Assembly: GCA_958415245.1 (NCBI GenBank)
Contig: CATYYP010000136.1
Location: forward strand, 1-5,314
Direction of reading: 5' to 3'
Origin: Schaalia odontolytica
GTDB taxonomy: Bacteria > Actinomycetota > Actinomycetes > Actinomycetales > Actinomycetaceae
Length of the DNA stretch: 5,314 bases
Part shown: in pieces, positions 1 through 5,314 of the stretch
Numbering within the stretch: the stretch's first letter is position 1
Layout: each line of letters begins with the position of its first letter
Position numbers and translations under genes: made by a program
Notes under the pieces: model-generated
The model's database searches: none
Seen by the model: the letters and a program-made list of their open reading frames with translations, nothing else
What the model was told of the DNA's origin: nothing

Positions 1-191
1 CGGCAGGACGACGCGCACCTCGTACTTGCTAGCCTGATCACCTTCCCCAACAATCTCGCACGTAATTTAACCTGTTCAGTTTCTAGCAACGGCTCAAAAC
101 CGCATGATTTTAACGATACGATGTCAAATCCTGAAAAATACGGCAGGGAACTACGTGCGGAATTGTGGCGGGAGCACGCATGAGAGCACAT
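1..191. other. AT-richer intergenic stretch and left window edge
   Basis: No complete gene is visible here. About 60-180 is clearly less GC-rich than the rest of the window, as expected for a promoter or leader. At the extreme left the minus strand reads A-S-K-Y-E-V-R-V-V-L-P (33 down to 1) with G/C-ending codons. This could be the first residues of a further minus-strand gene, but the start is not clear: GTG at 18 has no well-spaced ribosome binding site, although GGGGAAGGTGATC (48-36) matches the anti-Shine-Dalgarno end of 16S rRNA. The opposite reading, a plus-strand gene ending at a TGA at 35-37, is also possible. In the tuberculosis-type locus the gene after rpfB is rsmA/ksgA, but these few residues do not identify it. 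Confidence 0.4.
107..135 (-). promoter_or_regulatory. candidate sigma-70-type promoter for a gene beyond the left edge
   Basis: On the minus strand a TAAAAT -10-like hexamer (107-112) lies 17 nt from a weak TTCAGG -35-like hexamer (130-135). It sits in AT-rich DNA just downstream of the strong terminator at 193-234, where a new transcript would be expected to begin. A perfect TTGACA occurs at 122-127, but it is only 9 nt from the same -10 and so is not usefully spaced. The assignment rests on spacing and composition alone. Confidence 0.3.
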
Positions 192-192
192 G

Positions 193-234
193 AAAAGGGC
201 CGGGCCCGACAACCCACGTTGTCAGACCCGGTCC
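193..234 (-). terminator. Rho-independent terminator after the SLT-domain gene
   Basis: Read on the minus strand, 234-198 folds into a stem of about 16 base pairs with one bulged A. GGACCGGGTCTGACAAC pairs with GTTGTCGGGCCCGGCC around a GTGG loop, and the stem is followed directly by CTTTTC. The stem starts 16 nt beyond the stop codon at 251. The plus strand has no T-run after the stem, so it terminates minus-strand transcripts. It is the only hairpin in the window with a proper U-tail, so it probably marks the 3' end of the rpfB/SLT transcription unit. Confidence 0.85.
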
Positions 235-250
235 TCACTAGCTCTCAGGC

Positions 251-1690
251 TTAGTACCAGCCCACGGCGTTGGAGTGTGCCCACGCGGAGCAGGGCGTGC
301 CGTAACGGCCCTTGATGTAGCCGATGCCCCAGTTGATCTGGGTGATCGGGTTGGTACGCCAGTCAGCACCGGCCGAGGCCATCTTGGAGCCCGGCAGCGA
401 CTGCGGGATGCCGTACGCACCCGACGAGGCGTTCTCAGCGTAGGGGTTCCACTGCGACTCGCGGTTCCACAGGAGGATCAGGCACTGGTACTCGCTGTCG
501 CCCCAGCCCTGGGCTGCGACGAGGGGCTTGGCCAGTGAACGCGGGTCCTCGCCGGAGTAGGTGGTCGGGACGGCGCCCGCAGCGGCTGCGGCAGCGGCGG
601 CTGCGGCAGCGGTGGCGGAGTCAGTGTTCTTCGTGTCGGCTGCGATCGCGGCGATCTCTTCCTTCGTGGAGATTGTGCCGAGCTTCGCACGGTACCGCAC
701 CGAGGTCGTGCCGTCCGCCTCGACCTTCTCCTCGAGAGTGGCCTTCGGGTCGATGCCTGCGGCGACGAGGGCGGCCGGGGTGGCCTCCTTCGTGCCCTCG
801 CTGCGCACCTGGGTCACGGGCTGGGACGTGGAGTGCTCGGTGATCGGCACGGAGGTCAGGACCTCGTCGCCTTTCTTCTCCTGCCACACGGTCCACGTGG
901 TCGCGCCGTTGACGCCGGCCGTCGTCACCTGGGATTCGCCGACGAAGAGGTCGGAACTGGTCGTCGTCGTCTCACTGAAGGGGATCTCGACGGTCTCGGT
1001 GGCCTCACCGCGGGTCACGCGGCTGACGTTGATTGACAGCTCGCCGGCCTCGCCCGTCGTAACATTCACGCGGTCGAGGGGGTGCACGGAGACGCCGGCG
1101 GCCTCGAGGATCGCGCGGGCGTCCTGCCCGGGACGTGCGGCGACCTCGCGCGTCGTACCGTCCACCGTGACGACGACGTTGCGAGCGCGCGACACGAGCG
1201 GGGTAAGCTCGTCACGCGAGGAGGAACGGTCTGCGGCGAGGCTGACGGCCGAGCCCAGCGGAGCAGCATCCGCGAGGATCGCGTCGGCCGACGAGGCCGT
1301 GGTCCACAGGGTACGGGTCTGACCGTCGACGGTCACCGTGTATGGCTTGGAGGTGCGCACGACGATCGTGTCGCCGTCGCGCACGGCCTCGCCGGTGCCG
1401 GGCTGAACGAGGTCGTTGCTGCCAACGCTCACGCCCGCAGCATGCAGCGCGTCGCCGACGGTGTTACCCCAGGAGGTCACGGGGCGCGACACCCCGTTGA
1501 CCTCGAGCATGACGGACGTATGCGAGGAGGCGACACCGACGCCGGCGACGCCGAGGACACCCGCCGAGGCGAGGGCGGCGACGCCAAGGACGATGCGCGG
1601 GGAAGGCGCGAAGGAACGCACGTGGGCGCCCAGGACGTGCAGGGCGCTTGCGGCGGACGCACTCAGGGAGGTGCTCAGGTGGTGGTTCAC
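251..1690 (-). CDS. DUF348/G5-domain cell-wall hydrolase with C-terminal SLT/lysozyme-like domain (RpfB-like paralogue)
   Basis: This 479-residue protein is probably secreted or membrane-anchored and cleaves peptidoglycan. A hydrophobic segment at about 32-55 acts as signal or anchor. Three DUF348-like repeats follow (about 57-97, 115-150 and 170-210), the first with GDALHAAGVSVG and the third with AILEAAGVSVHPLDRV. A G5 domain occupies about 223-300, then a linker with eleven Ala (361-371). The C-terminal domain (about 378-479) has the lysozyme-fold SLT signature: RESQWNP with probable catalytic Glu411, then SGAYGIPQ. Cys403 and Cys467 could form a disulfide. It starts at GTG 1690 with GGAG at 1695-1698, four bases upstream. 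The N-terminal two thirds align closely with the RpfB protein next to it, but the catalytic domain is different. It could equally be named a lytic transglycosylase; activity is inferred. Confidence 0.9.
   Translation of the reverse strand: MNHHLSTSLSASAASALHVLGAHVRSFAPSPRIVLGVAALASAGVLGVAGVGVASSHTSVMLEVNGVSRPVTSWGNTVGDALHAAGVSVGSNDLVQPGTGEAVRDGDTIVVRTSKPYTVTVDGQTRTLWTTASSADAILADAAPLGSAVSLAADRSSSRDELTPLVSRARNVVVTVDGTTREVAARPGQDARAILEAAGVSVHPLDRVNVTTGEAGELSINVSRVTRGEATETVEIPFSETTTTSSDLFVGESQVTTAGVNGATTWTVWQEKKGDEVLTSVPITEHSTSQPVTQVRSEGTKEATPAALVAAGIDPKATLEEKVEADGTTSVRYRAKLGTISTKEEIAAIAADTKNTDSATAAAAAAAAAAAGAVPTTYSGEDPRSLAKPLVAAQGWGDSEYQCLILLWNRESQWNPYAENASSGAYGIPQSLPGSKMASAGADWRTNPITQINWGIGYIKGRYGTPCSAWAHSNAVGWY
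578..610 (-). repeat. poly-alanine codon tract with duplicated 12-mer
   Basis: Eleven consecutive Ala codons encode the linker between the G5 and SLT-like domains. On the minus strand the 12-mer GCTGCCGCAGCC occurs twice (599-610 and 584-595), separated by one GCC and followed by GCTGCG. This suggests growth by short tandem duplication. The protein consequence is only linker length. Confidence 0.75.
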
Positions 1691-1740
1691 GATTCTCCAG
1701 TTACTCGCTATCGATACTGCCGGTCAGCTTAACGTGCACG

Positions 1741-1776
1741 CACGCGGGCGCGCCAGACTCTGGCCGCGCCCGCGTG
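1741..1776 (-). terminator. strong hairpin between rpfB and its paralogue, no U-tail
   Basis: A perfect 12-bp inverted repeat (CACGCGGGCGCG at 1741-1752 and its complement at 1765-1776) encloses a second small CCAG/CTGG stem. It begins 10 nt after the rpfB stop codon and lies 50 nt ahead of the next start codon. Neither strand has a T-run after it. It may be a U-less terminator or attenuator, as is often proposed in high-GC Actinobacteria, or an RNA-stabilising 3' stem that sets the ratio of the two proteins. The structure is clear; its role is inferred. Confidence 0.55.
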
Positions 1777-1786
1777 GAATGTCACG

Positions 1787-2947
1787 TCAGACGAGGCCCA
1801 GCTTGTAGGCGCAGCCCCACTGGCCCCAACCGGAGCGCTGCTGGAGCATGCGCGCACGCATGGTCTGCTCCTCCGCGGAGGCGTCGGAGGGCAGGCCGGA
1901 GCCGCCCACGGAACGCCACGTCGGCAGGGAGAACTGGTACATGCCGTAGTAGCCGTTGCCCGTGTTGATCGACGGGTTGCCGCCGGACTCGCACTGGGCG
2001 ATGGCCGCCCAGATCGAAGCGTCGTCGCCGGAGACGGCGGCGGGAGCGGAGGCAGACGAACCGGACGAGGAGGAACCCGAAGAAGCGGACGAGGAGGACG
2101 AGCTGGAGGACGCATCCTCAGCCTTCTTCGCCTTCGTGCCCTTGGAGACGATGCGCTTGGTGGGCTCGGTGCGGGTCGTGGACAGGACGGCGGAGACGGT
2201 GACGTTGCCGTCGATGGTCTCCTGGTAGGTCTCGGTCACCTCGGAGCCGGCAGCGCCTTCCTGCACGGTCTTCTCGGTACCCTCTTCGGCTTCGGCGTCC
2301 TCACGCTCTTCGGTCTCGTAAGGGATCTCGGTCGTGGAGGAAACGTTGCCTCGCACGACGCGCGCGACGCGCAGGGTGGCCTCGCCGCCGTTGTGCTCCA
2401 TGGTCACGCGGTCGATCGGACCGGCGCTGACGCCCGCCTTCTCGAGGATCGCGGTCGTGCCCTCGTCGGAGGAGACGACGACGTCTGTCGTGGTGCCGTC
2501 GGCGACGACATGGACGGTCTGGCCGGCCTCGGCGACGGGCATCTCGGCGCGGGTGTAGGAGCGGTCGGCCGCCATGGACGCGGCGGAGGCCGGCAGGGCA
2601 GAGAGCACGCCGGAAATCGACGAGGCAGTGGACCACGCCGTGGTCTGGTTGCCGTCGACCGTCACGTCGTACTCGGTCGCGGTGCGCACGACGACGGTGT
2701 CACCGTTCGCGACGGTCTGGTTGGAGGCGGGGGCGACGAGGTCGTGGTCGCCGACGGTCACGCCCGCGCTGTGCAGAGCATCGCCGGCGGTCGTGAAGAA
2801 GCCTGAGACATCGTGGGTCGCGCCGTCAACTTCGACGGTGACGTGGCGATAGGAGGTGCCGATGGCAGTGGCGGCGGTGCCGGCCACGACGAGGGCCGTC
2901 GCGGCTGCGACGGAAATGACGGTTGTACGAGAGGGCTGAAAGCTCAC
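1787..2947 (-). CDS. rpfB: resuscitation-promoting factor RpfB
   Basis: This is a 386-residue muralytic enzyme of the RpfB type. In this family the Rpf domain cleaves peptidoglycan glycan strands and helps regrowth and cell separation. A signal or anchor segment spans about 8-30. Three DUF348-like repeats follow (about 34-74, 93-125 and 145-185), then a G5 domain (about 195-272) with an unusually acidic stretch (212-227), a Ser/Gly-rich linker (280-300), and the Rpf domain (309-386). The Rpf core is typical: QCESGGN with probable catalytic Glu320, INTGNGYYGMYQFS, then WGQWGCA. Cys319 and Cys379 fit the family disulfide. The frame stays open up to an ATG at 3091, but I chose GTG 2947: it has GGAG four bases upstream and puts the hydrophobic segment at the N-terminus, and the longer version would run through the regulatory region. 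Gene order after tatD matches the mycobacterial locus. Confidence 0.95.
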   Translation of the reverse strand: MSFQPSRTTVISVAAATALVVAGTAATAIGTSYRHVTVEVDGATHDVSGFFTTAGDALHSAGVTVGDHDLVAPASNQTVANGDTVVVRTATEYDVTVDGNQTTAWSTASSISGVLSALPASAASMAADRSYTRAEMPVAEAGQTVHVVADGTTTDVVVSSDEGTTAILEKAGVSAGPIDRVTMEHNGGEATLRVARVVRGNVSSTTEIPYETEEREDAEAEEGTEKTVQEGAAGSEVTETYQETIDGNVTVSAVLSTTRTEPTKRIVSKGTKAKKAEDASSSSSSSSASSGSSSSGSSASAPAAVSGDDASIWAAIAQCESGGNPSINTGNGYYGMYQFSLPTWRSVGGSGLPSDASAEEQTMRARMLQQRSGWGQWGCAYKLGLV

Positions 2948-2955
2948 GTGTCTCC
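2945..2955 (-). promoter_or_regulatory. ribosome binding site fixing the rpfB start
   Basis: GGAG (2952-2955) then ACAC precede the GTG at 2947-2945. The same pattern, TGGAGA..CGTGA, precedes the paralogue's GTG at 1690. This parallel supports both GTG starts and suggests the leader end was duplicated along with the genes. Confidence 0.75.
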
Positions 2956-3051
2956 AGACTTTGTAGGTTCCGTTTCGGGGCCGCGCCGACGCATCCCCGC
3001 GGACTGCGGGCGCATCAGACGGGCAGGCCAATTCGGACTGACACACCCACC

Positions 3052-3068
3052 GTAACCAATTTGTTACC
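3052..3068 (+). promoter_or_regulatory. MtrA-type direct repeat upstream of rpfB
   Basis: The plus strand carries GTAACC-AATTT-GTTACC, two half-sites with an 11-nt repeat period. It matches GTNACC-n5-GTNACC, the motif described for the response regulator MtrA in Streptomyces. The site lies 105 nt upstream of the rpfB GTG. MtrA has been reported to control rpfB in Mycobacterium tuberculosis, so the location fits. GlnR uses a related GTNAC-n6 pattern and cannot be excluded from sequence alone. I saw no convincing -10/-35 pair beside the site, so whether it activates or represses is unknown. Confidence 0.6.
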
Positions 3069-3129
3069 GTCGCGCGACCACTTTGACGCAATTCACCAGT
3101 CAGAGAACGCGCGCGGGAAGGTCGCGCGA
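3069..3129. repeat. two direct copies of GTCGCGCGA, 52 nt apart
   Basis: GTCGCGCGA occurs at 3069-3077 and 3121-3129, each containing the 8-bp palindrome TCGCGCGA. The left copy touches the MtrA-type box. The 52-nt period is close to five helical turns, which would place both sites on the same face of the DNA. The motif is low-complexity G/C sequence, so chance is a real alternative. Confidence 0.35.
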
Positions 3130-3166
3130 AGCCCGATAACCCGCACTCATCACAGGAGAGATACCC

Positions 3167-4078
3167 TCACCAGGTGCCGTAGACCGCCTCGGTGTTCGCC
3201 CGCAGCTGGTCGCACGCCGCCGCCTCGCTGACGCCCCACTGATCCGCAATGAAACGCACGGTGTGCGCCATGACGTAGGAGGCGTTGGGGCAACCGCGCC
3301 ATGGCACGGGCGTCAGGTAGGGAGCATCGGTCTCGACCAGGACGAGCTCGCGCGGCAGGACCGCGAGCGCGGCGCGCAGGTCGGAGTTCGCGGGGTATGT
3401 GATGGGGCCGGCGAAGGAGGCGTACCATCCGCGCTCGGCGAGATGCTGCGCCATCGCCGCGTCCCCCGAGTAGCAGTGGAAGACGATGCGTTGGTCCGCG
3501 CTCGCGCGCTCCTCGAGAATCGCGAGGGTGTCCTCGTGGGCGTCACGGTCGTGGATCTGCAGGGGCAGGCCCGAGCGCTGCGCCATGTCGATGTGCGCGC
3601 GGAAGGACTCCTTCTGCGCCTCACGGCCCGGGTCGGCCGTGCGGAAATAATCCAGGCCGCTCTCCCCCACCGCGACGACCATTGGATCGCCCAGCCGAGC
3701 CTCGACGGCGGCCAGGGCCTCGTCGAGGGGCACGTGGTAGTCGCGCACGACGGGGACTAGACCGTCGGGCGAGGGGTCCGCGCAGCCCGCGTGCAGGGCC
3801 GCGTCGTTGGGGTGGATCGCGATCGCAACGCGCACGCCCTCGTGAGCGCGCGCCAGCTCGATCATCGGATCGAAGTCGGGCAGCTCGCAGGCGCTCGAAA
3901 TCATCCGGGTGACGCCCACCTCGCGGGCACGCCCCAGCTGTTCCTCGAGGCTGAGCACCACGCCCTCGCGCCGGGGGATCTCGCCGACGTGGGTGGGCAG
4001 GTGGGTGTGGTTGTCCACCACGGGCGCCGCCAGGGGCGCGGGCGCGTCGGGCCAGGGACGAGGCTTACGCGGGCTCAT
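3167..4078 (-). CDS. tatD: TatD-family metal-dependent hydrolase (putative DNase)
   Basis: A 303-residue cytoplasmic TIM-barrel enzyme of the amidohydrolase superfamily. TatD proteins are metal-dependent nucleases linked to DNA repair and RNA turnover; substrate here is inferred. The metal-site series is complete: DNHTHL (His24, His26), the IHP motif (His89), VGESGLDY with Glu139, LQIHDRDA with His176, FHCYSGD with His201, and ETDAPYLTP with Asp251. Length is slightly above the usual ~260 because of a proline-rich N-terminal extension and a loop at about 97-118. The ATG at 4078 has only a distant purine-rich AAAGG, so a later start, for example at the GTG codons for residues 20-21, is conceivable but would sit right at the first metal motif. 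It follows the DJ-1-like gene by 45 nt and precedes rpfB, the common actinobacterial order. Confidence 0.93.
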   Translation of the reverse strand: MSPRKPRPWPDAPAPLAAPVVDNHTHLPTHVGEIPRREGVVLSLEEQLGRAREVGVTRMISSACELPDFDPMIELARAHEGVRVAIAIHPNDAALHAGCADPSPDGLVPVVRDYHVPLDEALAAVEARLGDPMVVAVGESGLDYFRTADPGREAQKESFRAHIDMAQRSGLPLQIHDRDAHEDTLAILEERASADQRIVFHCYSGDAAMAQHLAERGWYASFAGPITYPANSDLRAALAVLPRELVLVETDAPYLTPVPWRGCPNASYVMAHTVRFIADQWGVSEAAACDQLRANTEAVYGTW

Positions 4079-4123
4079 GCGAGAGTGGTGACCTTTCGGG
4101 AGGGATAAGGACGAGGCGTGGGG

Positions 4124-4708
4124 TCAGTGGGCGAGCACGACGCCGCGGGCGACCTCATCGACGACGTCGTCGCCGAGGAGGAGACGGACGATTTCGAGGC
4201 CGAGCTCCAGGGAGGTGCCGGCGCCGCGGCTGGTGATGATCTGCTCGTCGACGACGACCGGGTTCTCGTGGACGATCGCTCCGCCCTCGGCGATGGCCTT
4301 GACAAAGGCGGGGTTCTCGGTCGCGTGGCGACCGTCGAGGACGCCCAGCTCGGACAGGATCGAGGGGGCCGCGCAAATCGCGGCGATGGGCTGGGACTCG
4401 TCGGAGCGGCGCAGCACCTCGGTCTGGATCGCGGGCGTGGCCTTCAGGTTCAGGGTGCCGGGCATGCCGCCGGGCAGGAAGAGGACGGTGTAGGTGGACA
4501 GGTCCACGTCCTCAAGCATGAGGTCGGCGACGACGCGGATACCGTGCGAGCTGGTCACGTGGCGGGCGTCGGTCACGGAGATCAGGTCGGAGCGCACACC
4601 GGCGCGGTACAGGACGTCGGCGACAGCCAGGGCCTCGACCTCTTCGAAGCCGTCGGCCAGCATGATGGCGACGGTGGCGTCGGTGGCAAGCTTCTCGGGA
4701 GTGGGCAT
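4124..4708 (-). CDS. DJ-1/PfpI family protein (YajL/DJ-1-like)
   Basis: A 194-residue single-domain protein of the DJ-1/PfpI (class I glutamine amidotransferase-like) superfamily, cytoplasmic. It has the family marks in order: ADGFEEVEA near the N-terminus, where Glu25 aligns with the conserved Glu of DJ-1; LPGGMPG at 78-84; the nucleophile elbow AAICAAPS with Cys112; and TSRGAGTSLELGLEIV at 159-174, close to human DJ-1 and E. coli YajL. These features place it nearer to the DJ-1/YajL branch than to the PfpI protease branch. Family members are linked to oxidative or carbonyl stress and glyoxalase- or deglycase-type activity; the exact activity is debated and not readable here. The ATG at 4708 has a good AGAGGA just upstream. 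It is probably first in an operon with tatD. Confidence 0.92.
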   Translation of the reverse strand: MPTPEKLATDATVAIMLADGFEEVEALAVADVLYRAGVRSDLISVTDARHVTSSHGIRVVADLMLEDVDLSTYTVLFLPGGMPGTLNLKATPAIQTEVLRRSDESQPIAAICAAPSILSELGVLDGRHATENPAFVKAIAEGGAIVHENPVVVDEQIITSRGAGTSLELGLEIVRLLLGDDVVDEVARGVVLAH

Positions 4709-4786
4709 GATTCCTCTTTCCTCGCGGCTATTACGACAAGCGTTACTCCCAGGTTAGCGCAGCCGCACGTGCCCCGTGACGCGCCA
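4709..4786 (-). promoter_or_regulatory. probable promoter region of the DJ-1-like–tatD operon
   Basis: This short gap follows the hairpin behind the permease gene and precedes the DJ-1-like start. TAACCT, read on the minus strand (4753-4758), has the TAnnnT form of an actinobacterial -10, but no good -35 is present at the right distance. A degenerate GTTACT-CCCAG-GTTAGC on the plus strand (4742-4757) resembles the rpfB box but breaks the consensus in both half-sites. The region is assigned as a promoter mainly by position. Confidence 0.3.
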
Positions 4787-4815
4787 CGGCCTCGTCCCAA
4801 GGTGGGACGAGGCCG
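4787..4815 (-). terminator. hairpin after the ABC permease gene, no U-tail
   Basis: A perfect 12-bp inverted repeat (CGGCCTCGTCCC at 4787-4798 and its complement at 4804-4815) has a 5-nt loop. It starts 6 nt beyond the permease stop codon and ahead of the next gene, the usual place for a terminator. No T-run follows on either strand, so it may be a U-less terminator or a 3' end stabiliser. Confidence 0.55.
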
Positions 4816-4821
4816 CGTGCG

Positions 4822-5314
4822 TCACTCGGAGCGCAGGGCTTCGACCGGGTCCTGGCGCGAGGCGCGCGAGGCCGGGATGATGCCCGCGATCACGGTCAGG
4901 CCGACGGACACCGCGATGAGTGTGAGGGCTGTGAGCGGCGAGAGCTGGGCAATGTTCTCCACGTTGAACGAGGAGTACGCGATGCCGTTCGCAACCGCAC
5001 ACAGCCCGTAGGTGACGCCCACGCCGATCAGGCCCGCCAAGAGGCCTTCGATGACGGTCTCGGCGTTGAACACGCGGGACACGTCGCCCTTCGAGGCGCC
5101 GATCGAGCGCAGGATACCGATCTCCTTACGGCGCTCGAGCACCGAAATGTAGGTGATGATCGAAATCATGATCGAGGAGACCACCAGCGAGATCGACACG
5201 AAGGCGATGAGCAGCCAGGAGATGATGTCGACGATCTTGGTCACCGAGCTCATGAGCGCGCCCATGACGTCGGAGTAGGTGACGACCTTATCGGTCGCGC
5301 CCGCCGCCTTGTTG
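4822..5314 (-). CDS. ABC transporter permease, FtsX/MacB type (C-terminal part)
   Basis: Only the last 163 residues are in the window; the frame stays open to the right edge, so the methionine at 5265 is internal. The fragment shows three hydrophobic segments (about 28-56, 87-111 and 127-147). Between the first two is the conserved cytoplasmic stretch ERRKEIGILRSIGAS. The protein ends with the typical PASRASRQDPVEALRSE tail. This is the FtsX-like permease domain found in MacB, LolC/E and BceB-type transporters. Such permeases move lipids, peptides or antibiotics, or drive cell-wall enzymes by mechanotransmission; the substrate cannot be told. It may be fused to an ATPase domain further upstream, as happens in related bacteria, but that part is outside the window. 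The hairpin at 4787-4815 separates it from the next gene. Confidence 0.92.
   Translation of the reverse strand, partial: NKAAGATDKVVTYSDVMGALMSSVTKIVDIISWLLIAFVSISLVVSSIMISIITYISVLERRKEIGILRSIGASKGDVSRVFNAETVIEGLLAGLIGVGVTYGLCAVANGIAYSSFNVENIAQLSPLTALTLIAVSVGLTVIAGIIPASRASRQDPVEALRSE

Larger units (their letters stand above)
2948..3166 (-). other. tatD–rpfB intergenic region (rpfB promoter and leader)
   Basis: This 219-nt gap contains no gene I can support. In the direction of transcription it holds two copies of GTCGCGCGA (3121-3129 and 3069-3077), then the MtrA-type box (3052-3068), then the probable rpfB leader. The leader has a small hairpin, CCCGC/GCGGG around a 5-nt loop (2996-3010). 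A weak promoter reading (TTGCGT then TAACAA, 19-nt spacer) overlaps the box and is not reliable. There is no obvious terminator directly after tatD, so read-through from tatD into rpfB remains possible. Confidence 0.5.

Noticed and set aside
1..183. Open plus-strand frame from the left edge to TGA at 181
   Set aside because: It crosses the AT-rich stretch with poor codon bias, and no recognisable motif is present.
561..1322. Long plus-strand open frame (253 codons) opposite the SLT-domain gene
   Set aside because: It is antisense to a gene with clear domains, its product is an Ala/Ser/Val/Arg-rich sequence without motifs, and long shadow frames are common in high-GC DNA.
2948..3091. 48-residue N-terminal extension of RpfB from an ATG at 3091
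   Set aside because: It would bury the signal/anchor segment, cross the MtrA-type box, and ignore the well-placed GGAG before GTG 2947.
2948..3166. c-di-AMP (ydaO-type) riboswitch ahead of rpfB
   Set aside because: Such riboswitches precede some actinobacterial rpf genes, but I could not find the conserved core segments and the likely leader is too short.
4118..5011. Long plus-strand open frame (297 codons)
   Set aside because: It runs antisense through the DJ-1-like gene, an intergenic hairpin and the permease gene. The Gly/Asp/Val-rich product is typical of a shadow frame.
4822..5265. A complete 147-residue permease starting at 5265
   Set aside because: The frame continues open to the window edge with coding-like residues, and a lone three-helix fragment is not a usual FtsX-family protein.

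Overview
The window is high-GC DNA with strongly G/C-biased third codon positions and several GTG starts. It carries a tatD–rpfB gene pair, a layout typical of Actinobacteria. The protein sequences look most like Actinomycetaceae (Actinomyces/Schaalia type); that placement is an inference from recalled family resemblance, not from a search. Every gene I can support lies on the minus strand, so transcription runs from right to left.

Layout in transcription order. (1) The C-terminal part of an FtsX/MacB-type ABC transporter permease enters at the right edge and ends at 4822, followed by a strong hairpin (4787-4815). (2) A DJ-1/YajL-type protein (4124-4708) is followed after 45 nt by a TatD-family metal-dependent hydrolase (3167-4078); these two probably form an operon. 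(3) A 219-nt gap carries a textbook MtrA-type direct repeat and leads into rpfB (1787-2947). RpfB has a membrane anchor or signal peptide, DUF348 repeats, a G5 domain, a Ser-rich linker and a resuscitation-promoting-factor (Rpf) catalytic domain. (4) A 36-nt hairpin separates rpfB from a second protein with the same N-terminal scaffold (251-1690). This one has a poly-Ala linker and an SLT/lysozyme-like domain in place of the Rpf domain. (5) A clear Rho-independent terminator (193-234) closes the unit. (6) The last ~190 nt are AT-richer and probably hold the promoter and leader of another gene beyond the left edge, which cannot be identified.

Functionally, the core is a cell-wall remodelling pair. 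Two secreted or membrane-anchored muralytic enzymes, apparently products of an old tandem duplication, share substrate-binding modules (DUF348/G5) but carry different lysozyme-fold catalytic heads. The MtrA-like box upstream of rpfB fits the known link between the MtrAB two-component system and cell-wall hydrolase genes in Actinobacteria. TatD and the DJ-1-like protein are housekeeping or stress functions upstream. No tRNA, rRNA, CRISPR array, insertion sequence or phage gene was seen. The window is largely ordinary chromosomal sequence; I did not find a convincing undescribed system in it. The points most worth a second look are the paralogue pair with swapped catalytic domains and the upstream regulatory box.
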